From Avena insularis (taxonomy: Eukaryota; Streptophyta; Magnoliopsida; Poales; Poaceae), in the NCBI GenBank assembly GCA_023614405.1, contig CM042694.1:95277285-95341284 (forward strand): a stretch of DNA of 64,000 nt. Direction: 5' to 3'. Below the pieces are notes generated by a model. It was not told where the DNA came from. It saw only the letters and a program-made list of their open reading frames with translations, and did not search any database. The position numbers and the translations under genes are program-made. Positions 57,781 through 64,000 of this stretch are shown here, piece by piece; position 1 is the first letter of the stretch, and every line of letters starts with the position of its first letter.

Positions 57781-59154
57781 TTAGTTGTCATCTATGTGAC
57801 ACTTCCGTGTCTTCTGATGCAAACGAGACATGTATTCCTTGTTTGACATGCGTTTCTTCTCCACCTCGATGTTTTTGGCTTCATCGAGGAGTTGTTGACG
57901 ACACGCTTCTAGGGTCTGCACCCTTTCGTCCAGCTCATCCGCAGTAAGTTCTGCGACTGTAGGGATAGGTGTGGTTAATGCGGCATCGATGAGTTTACGA
58001 GCACCTTCGGTGATCACGTGTCCATCCACCGATGCTTCTTTTTTCGGCTCTTCTGGGATAAGCGCTCCATCCGAGTCTTCTTCGTATTCCTCGGCAACCA
58101 CCTCCTCTATCAGAGGGTCTTTTGTCGGGGTCTTGTGTTTCTTGTTCTTCTTCTTTGCCTTCTTGGCAGCACCGGTAGCAAAGACGGCTTTGGGTCCGTT
58201 TCCCGGAGTCAAGCTCTGATCGGTACTTTCGAACATCTGGACTTCGGGATTGTCTCCAATGTCCATGTCATCCTGCGCTTTGGGAGAGTGTTCCTCGGAT
58301 CCTTCATCCATGGCTTCTCCTTCTTCTGCAGCTTTGGAGTTGTACTCCTCTTCATATTCCGCGGAGAACTTTCAGAAATCTGCTGACGTCATCGATTCAT
58401 CCGATGATGTGGGTACGTCGGCGTTTGTTCTAATTGCCTCCAGCACAGAGTCGGTGTTTTCTCCAGCATCGACAGAGCCGGATCCGGATCCAACGTATCC
58501 GACGAAGTGCGACGCGTGCTTCCTGAGGTACCTGCGGCTTTCGCGATCAGCCATGTCGAAACTTTTGATGGTCTCGAGGATTGCATCTGCGCTTTCGCCT
58601 TGCAGTATCATACGTTTTAGTGTGTACCTTAGGAAAGCTCTATCTGTCCCGGCATCGTCAGAGCCGGAATCAGAGTCGTTGATATGCTCCTCCTGGATTT
58701 CGACTTCCACGGGTGGGTCGATCTGGGATCTGGCTTCTCCAGGGAGATCCACTCCAGATTCGACTTGGACCGTAAGGTCTTCTTCAGGCTCAGATTTCTC
58801 CACTATCTTCGCAACTGGTGCGGGTTGGGTGGGATTAGGGTTTTCTGAGATCCGGAACTCTGCCGCCTACGCGGACAAAGGGGACCCAGAAGATTCTCCT
58901 GCCTCTATCATCATCGCTAGGGTGGGTTGGGTAGGTTCAGCGAAACCAATGTAAACATCGATCTCGCCAAAAGACATGATCGTGTAGGCAGTCACGGCCT
59001 CCTTAGCCGGAATCCAAGTCTCGTCGAGAACGATGAGAGGGACGTCGCTGGCATAGAGGATGCGACTGACGGCGATGGTCTCACCGATTCCGATTCTTGC
59101 AGATTCCGCTCGGAACGCAGAACCGAAGCTCAGTTGCCCCATGGTGGGCGCCAA
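57781..59154 (-). pseudogene. N-terminal acidic ORF of the Tat-like Gypsy
   Basis: Read from 59154: MAPTMGQLSFGSAFRAESAR, then after a TAG at about 58868 a Glu/Asp-rich stretch (SEPEEDLTVQVESG; DSDSGSDDAG), another stop at 58372, a basic patch (AAKKAKKKNKKHKT) and a coiled-coil-like tail (VQTLEACRQQLLDEAKNIEVEKKRM). Such long acidic N-terminal parts precede capsid in Tat-lineage gag. No function beyond gag is known to me. Two in-frame stops and a frameshift leave it broken. Confidence 0.6.
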
Positions 59155-59155
59155 C
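59138..59155 (-). other. primer-binding site of the Tat-like Gypsy
   Basis: The minus strand reads GTTGGCGCCCACCATGGGG directly inside the right LTR, the GGCGCCCACC-type primer site common in grass Gypsy elements. It shows the minus orientation. Confidence 0.65.
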
Positions 59156-59667
59156 TGTCGTCAGATTGAGGACAAGTACGCCATGAGGGGGTCCTCGAGG
59201 CGTGCGGAAGAGAGGGGTGTGAGACGTACGGTATTCCGGGATGGTGAGCACACAAGTTTACCAGTTGAATCCACTTTGGACGAATCCTACTCCTGCTAGC
59301 AATCGATGTCTGGCGAGCGGAATATGGGTTACAAGGGTTTTGCCTGTACGAGTTGAGATTGTAGACTATAGAGGTTATCTAGAGTGTTGCCCTAAGGCTC
59401 TCCCTAGGACGGCTTATATAGATATCCGGCCTAGGGTTTACAGGAGAGATCTATCCGGCTACGTCTAAGAGTCGGTTACAGAGTACATCTTGAACTACAA
59501 GTAACGATATGGGCCTAAGTCGGTAAGTCTTCTGGGCTTTTCTGTAGCCGGATTGGACTCCGTCTTTCTCTCTGACTGGGCCGCCCGTGAAGCAAAGCTC
59601 TAACCCAAAGTGGGCCACCCTGGTCAGTGAGGAACTATGAGGATACCCGAAAAGTATATCCCCAACA
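59156..59667 (-). repeat. 5' LTR (right) of the Tat-like Gypsy
   Basis: 512 bp. The minus strand carries TATATAAG (59420-59413), a likely promoter TATA box. Begins TGTCGTCAGATTG and ends CCCCAACA on the plus strand. Confidence 0.88.
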
Positions 59668-61143
59668 ATCATCTTAACATGATAGTTTATGCATGTTAGC
59701 ATTTTCGCTAGCTAGCCATTATAACTAACACATGGTGTGGTAAAGATGACTATCTTTGTGACGTATGATTGTGTTTTTACCGGAGTGATCATTTTTCTAC
59801 CGTACCCGGGAGGAAATTACTAGTGCCACCTACGCTTTTACAAAACCCCAAAGGGTACGCTTGCGAAGTGTCACTAACACTATTAAATATCCGCCTCTAA
59901 ATAGTAACACTATTAAATATACACCCCTAAACAGTAACACAATTTTAGACTCGCCCAATATTACAGACCCAACCCCTTTTGTTATACCACACTTTGAGCA
60001 CATCCCTCCCTGAATTTACACGAGTCTTCTCCTCCCACAAGCCATAACGACAATCTGCCCATAGTGGTCTTATAACTCTCATTTAGCGAATGATTTTCTC
60101 CATGTATTGACGTTGACTATGTGGTGATCACTATCGTTTAGCTTCATATGTCTTATAATTTGAGTGACTCAGTTGCTGTCCAATACGTAGTAGCTCCTTA
60201 CCGACAATCGCGCACCTGCATTGTCCTATCAATGATTTCATCACCCCATTATGCCATAGTCTTCCGACCCACCTAAATTAGCCCACTGGCATATGGAATG
60301 ATAGCGAAATCATCTCGGACCTTGGTGAACTCCATCATCAGCCCTGCCATAGTTTTCTACGTTAGGCATGGTGGAGTACCCCGAGAATTTTCCAACAATT
60401 GGGAGTTTGATATCATGAATCTGGATTTCACAGTTATCAGCGTGAGAGTAGAGGAAGAATGAAACTTGAGTAGAGATACCGGTACTCCCGATCGGTCGAA
60501 CACTTTGCAGTTTACCGAGTGTGTTTTCAAGGCTCATGCTCCCTTTGCCGTTGATGTACATGATTATATATAGTATTTATCTATGTGAAGAAAATTTATG
60601 GAACCCCATTACTAGCATGCTCAACCAGACTGGATTTAGACGAGCCATTAGTTACAGGATAGGAGTGCATTTTCTTCTTCTTCATTTTACTACTATGACC
60701 TTCCAAGTGTGAAATTCGACTGGTCCTTCTCCCCTGTCCTGCCTCCAGGAGTCAACCGGCCGGTGGATATGTGACTGGACGATGCGAATAACCCGATCAT
60801 GAAGCCAGCCGTCGTGCAGAGCCATTGATCGAGATCGGTGCCTACTCACACGTTTCATTTGCCAACGCTCTGCCACTGTTTGTAGTACACGGTGGACAGT
60901 GGGAGAGTACAAGTACGAAAGACCTGCTATTCAGCATGGGCGTCGTGATCTCGCGGAGAAAAGTCGTGTCCATCGGATCGGATCATCAGTGCAGCGGCGG
61001 TCACGGAGAGTACGTGTGCGGGGCAGCGGTGGCGTACACTACGGCCGGAACCGGACAAGGCCCCAAATTCATCGTAGTACCACGCGTAGCCGCTACCCGT
61101 CGTTGCAACTTTACTCCAATCGGTCCAACATTACCAGTAGATT
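59668..61143. other. low-copy stretch without recognised gene
   Basis: Contains two copies of a ~31-bp tandem unit around ACTATTAAATATNCNCC at 59870-59945, a minus-strand frame of 83 codons at 60310-60561 with no known motif, and GC-rich sequence at 60740-61130 open on both strands. A TATATATAA sits on the minus strand at about 60565-60580. No firm gene is supported. Confidence 0.35.
59870..59945. repeat. short tandem repeat, ~31-bp unit
   Basis: AACACTATTAAATAT-CCGCCTCTAAATAGT followed by AACACTATTAAATAT-ACACCCCTAAACAGT. Confidence 0.7.
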
Positions 61144-61691
61144 TAAGGGTGCAGGTGGGACTGACCGCGGGAGGCCCGCATACGCCCGCATAGTCCCATA
61201 CAATTTAAGTGGGTGTCCCACGGGAGGCCGCGAAACTTATGCGGGTGTCCATTATCCCGCGTATACCCACATATACCCGCAAATATATTACTGTAATTGT
61301 TGCTTGTATAATATTTATAAAAATATTTTAGTATATAATACGATCAACACTAATTATTTTTCCACTTTTTGAGTGACTCGTCATTCTTTCTACTAGACAT
61401 AATATTTGCTTGATTGAAAAATTCCTACTCTTTCCGATCCAAATTAATGTACTCATATTTGGCTAGATTCGGATGTATCTAACACTAAATATGACTAGAT
61501 ATATTTGAATCTAGACAAATATAAAAATATTAATTTGGATCAAAGTAGTTTTTTTAATGTTCGCGCTCGATCGTGGGCTTCCCACGAAAACCCACTATTT
61601 TTTCTTGTTTACCCGCGGGTGTTCCACATAGCCTTTTATGTGGGCTTGGGTAGTGGGCTCCGCGGGCAGCCCACTCCCACCTGCACCCTGA
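61144..61691. mobile_element. hAT-type MITE
   Basis: 548 bp. Terminal inverted repeats TAAGGGTGCAGGTGGGACTG / TCAGGGTGCAGGTGGGAGTG and an exact 8-bp TSD AGTAGATT at 61136-61143 and 61692-61699 indicate hAT. The inside is rich in CCCGCG/CGCGGG words near both ends, the usual transposase-binding type of subterminal repeat. No transposase. A Stowaway-like MITE is nested in it. Confidence 0.8.
61428..61548. mobile_element. Stowaway-like MITE nested in the hAT MITE
   Basis: About 120 bp, ends CTACTCTTTCCGATCCAAATTAA and its inverse TTAATTTGGATCAAAGTAG, preceded by TA. The central region has the inverted GGCTAGATTCGGATGTATCTA / TAGATATATTTGAATCTAGAC pair. Confidence 0.65.
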
Positions 61692-61699
61692 AGTAGATT

Positions 61700-62059
61700 A
61701 CCCGTAGCCAGCTGACAGTGGCTTTTCCCGGTATCTTCATTTGGAGAAAGGACAGACGGACACAACCTGTAAAGTTCCTAGGAATTACTACTACGTTAAC
61801 GATTCAATCGTGGAGGGGGGTGTCTATTCACAGATAGTCCCTCTGGTTTAGTAATTCTTGTCATGGTTTTAGTTTGATTTTGAAGTGTTTCTAAACGAGG
61901 GAGAAAGTTTTGCCCTACTCAATTAATTAAGATAGAGTTGCACAGAAAATTAAAAGGTATCAAAATATATCAAAAGCCTACTCTCGCGGCATCAAATTAG
62001 TAATGCGCTCTGCGCCCGCTAAGACCTTTTTAGTAGAAGAGATGGGGCTTCTAAGCGTA
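61700..62059. other. no recognised feature
   Basis: 360 bp between the hAT MITE and the Harbinger element. Only chance ORFs. Confidence 0.4.
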
Positions 62060-63640
62060 CTTAAAGCATCTTTAACCCAAGGAGAGAAACTTGGAGGACA
62101 AAAGGCCTCCCTAAAGCCTAACTTCCTTTATTTGGTCCTCTAAATTTAGTGCCGCAGATTCTATCCCCAATAATTTAGAAGACTAAAACACTGATTTTTA
62201 CAAATTAAACCATTTGAACCAAAGTATCAATATTACAAACCAAATTAAATGTAATAAATCAAATTATAAATATACATTATTACAAACCAAATTAATAAAG
62301 TAATAAATTGTTTCAAATCAAAAAAGTCAAAAAAAAACATAAAACTGCTCGCTCTGCAGACAGCTAGTGATGCGCAACAAGAACATCTTGTAGCTTGTTG
62401 TGTGCATCCTTGTTCTCGATTTTTCGGTGCATTTCGAGGAACTCGTGGATTGTGTTTGGATCATGCTCAGGCTCAACAGGGTCTCCATTCGAGATGTATC
62501 TAAAGTTTTGTGGCATGTCTCTCTCATCTTCAATGATGCAACATGTCATTATCTGCCATAGTGTCTGCGGTTTCCAATACTCGATAGGTCCACGAACAAT
62601 GGCAAAGCGCTTCTGAAGCACACCAAAGGCTGTCTCCGCATCTTTCCTTTGTGCTTCTTGCACTGTTGCGAGTGATTTCATGGGGATATTGATAGGATGT
62701 CGCGGGATTGTCTTCACAAATATGGACCATGGAGGATAGATCTCGTCCGCAAGATATATCGTACCCATTGCGTAGTCATGGCCATTGACCTGATAGTTTT
62801 AAGGAGGAGCTTCAGCCTGGATAAGCCTTGCGAACAGTGGTGATCTCGACAGCACATTGAGATCATTGAGAGAGCTAGGCAATCCAAAGAATGAATGCCA
62901 TATCCATAGGTTATTCAATGCAACTGCCTCCAGAATTATTGTTGCATCTTTGTAGTGGTCTTTGTATTGACCCTTCCAACCAGCTGGACAATTATTCTAG
63001 CTCCAGTGCATACAGTCAATTGAACCAAGCATCCCAGACCATCCTTGAGCATCACTCTCAGCAAGCAGTCTCTCGTTGTCTTCATCATTGGGTACCCTCA
63101 AGTACTCTACACCGAAGAAATCAATCACAACTTGTGAAAACCTTCTCACGGCCACCAAAATGGTGTCCTCCCCAATACGTACAGAGTCATTGATGGCGTC
63201 AGCCAAGCAACCATATGCAAGAACCCTCATGACCGCTACACACTTAATCATCGGGCTTGCACTCATCTCTCCCGATGCACCCCTCTGACTCTTGAACCAA
63301 TCATCATGCTCCTCCATGGATATTGTTATTGTGAGGAACAAGTCCTTCAACACATCTGGCCGCCACCGGAATTGCTTTCCTTGATAGATTGCACCGGGGT
63401 TGAAATAATCCTGCTTGATCCGAGCATTATTGGGCCACGCAGAGATAAACAAAACTTTTTCCCTACGCGGTACTCCCAAGGTCTAGCTTAGGTGATAGGC
63501 CACAAGATTTACTACTAGACGCGCAGGTGCGGATTATCGATGAAGCGTGTTGATGCAGTGTCGATCGATCCCTTGAATGGCTCCTCCGGATCCCCACGAA
63601 CTCCTCTGCAGGATCCCCACGAAATCATTCGTCTCCAGCG
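62060..63640 (-). mobile_element. PIF/Harbinger element, partial
   Basis: The left end near 62060 reads AAAGCATCTTTAACCCAAGGAG, close to the GAGCATCTCCAAC-type terminal repeat of grass Harbinger elements. The transposase gene on the minus strand fills 62364-63479. No matching right end was found up to 64000, so the element may be truncated or its end changed. The second Harbinger ORF (Myb-like) is not seen. Confidence 0.55.
62364..63479 (-). pseudogene. PIF/Harbinger transposase (DDE_Tnp_4), two stops
   Basis: A single frame from MGVPRREKVLFISAW (63479) to the stop at 62364, interrupted by TAG at 62997-62999 and TAA at about 62802. The N-terminal half has FRWRPDVLKDLFLTI, MRVLAYGCLADAINDSVRIG (helix-turn-helix-like) and RLLAESDAQGWSGML. 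The catalytic core has GSIDCMHWS, then after the stop NNCPAGWKGQYKDHYKD, LADEIYPPWSIFVKTI and KDAETAFGVLQKRFAIV, giving a D-D-E triad. The TAG replaces a Trp expected after HWS. It would excise and insert Harbinger/Tourist DNA; with two stops it is probably inactive, though the frame is otherwise well kept. Confidence 0.85.
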
Positions 63641-64000
63641 CCACACGTGTAACGCCTCTATCAGTATCCACACATACATGAAGGAGCTCCAGGCAGAGGA
63701 TTGCTAGATCATGTCTAGCCTGAAATGGGATTGGAGAATGTGACGGCTAGGTCAGGTACCTATCCTTTTTCACTCCACTTAGATACACTCCTAGCTGGGC
63801 TTAACGCTCGAGGCCCATCTAGGAAGTATCCCAATATCCACGTGGATCGAATCTACATGGGCTCCTTTCCCTTAAGTGTGTGACCCTGTAGGTTCATATA
63901 CACTTGGACACGACACGAGTCACCACTCTGAGTCGATAGCTGGTAGTAGCCTTTTGCAAGACGTGCCAACTCCCAAGCGCCGTAAAGTCAGAAGACAAAC
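63641..64000. other. window end, possible LTR-like sequence
   Basis: No gene. The sequence from about 63880 (GTGTGACCCTGTAGGTTCATATA, then TAGTAGCCTTTTGCAAGACG) resembles grass retrotransposon LTR sequence as I recall it, but no border or partner is in the window. Confidence 0.25.

Larger units (their letters stand above)
48604..59667 (-). mobile_element. Tat-lineage Gypsy element with antisense ORF
   Basis: 11.06 kb. LTRs at 48604-49126 and 59156-59667 begin TGTCGTC and end CCCCAACA. TSD ATCAT at 48599-48603 and 59668-59672 is exact. On the minus strand: 5' LTR (right), primer site TTGGCGCCCACCATGGGGC, acidic N-terminal ORF and gag (59154-56220), a large deletion, RT/RNase H/integrase (56236-53488), then 4 kb holding an oppositely oriented multi-exon ORF (49693-52863, plus), and the 3' LTR (left). 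An antisense ORF between pol and the 3' LTR is known for the Tat group (Retand/Grande/RIRE2-like). All coding parts carry stops or frameshifts. Confidence 0.88.

Noticed and set aside
60310..60561. 83-codon minus-strand ORF with a TATA-like motif just upstream
   Set aside because: The TATA-like motif is too close to the start codon, no domain is recognised, and no continuing exon was found.

Overview
The window is plant nuclear DNA from a grass. It is probably Pooideae, to judge by an Angela/BARE-like Copia element whose LTR begins TGTTGGAAATATGCCC, a gag-only Athila-like Gypsy, a Tat-lineage Gypsy with an antisense ORF, CACTA ends with TTTAGTCCCGGTT-type repeats, and Stowaway, Harbinger and hAT elements. 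About two thirds is nested transposable elements. No rRNA, tRNA, CRISPR or bacterial-type operon was seen. The species cannot be fixed from the sequence alone. || The one gene that looks intact lies on the minus strand at 21571-26694. Seven exons join in phase with GT-AG borders into 660 codons (659 residues plus stop). Exon 1 encodes a complete wall-associated-kinase-like (WAK) cytoplasmic kinase. Exons 2-7 encode a PTI1-like (RLCK-VIII) kinase domain whose HRD motif has become HGR. This is the layout of a tandem kinase-pseudokinase (TKP), the class that contains several cereal rust and mildew resistance genes. A TATA box lies 117 bp upstream of the start codon. A Copia element sits 12 bp past the stop codon, and a LINE tail lies in intron 3. 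|| Layout: 1-12644, Athila-like non-autonomous Gypsy (its left LTR is outside the window), split at 435-8595 by a minus-strand Angela/BARE-like Copia. 12645-16408, 3' half of a Tnt1-like Copia into which the Athila-like element inserted. 16409-16868, short low-copy stretch. 16874-21553, complete but dead Copia with 140-bp LTRs and CACCC target-site duplication (TSD). 21571-26694, TKP gene. 27.8-28.15 kb, a segment repeated near 34.65-36.17 kb. 28.4-29.5 kb, LINE reverse-transcriptase fragment. 29.5-30.6 kb, CACTA 3' end. 30.6-34.65 kb and 39.77-43.99 kb, two direct copies of a 4-kb segment, separated by a hAT element and a Gypsy pol remnant. 44.5-45.1 kb, fold-back element. 45.2-48.4 kb, a pair of ~830-bp direct repeats around unrecognised sequence. 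48604-59667, complete Tat-lineage Gypsy (minus, TSD ATCAT) with a six-exon antisense ORF. 59.7-61.1 kb, unrecognised. 61144-61691, hAT MITE carrying a Stowaway-like MITE. 62.06-63.6 kb, PIF/Harbinger transposase pseudogene. || All coding regions of the mobile elements carry stops, frameshifts or deletions, so none looks autonomous. The contrast with the uninterrupted TKP reading frame is the main evidence that the TKP gene is maintained.
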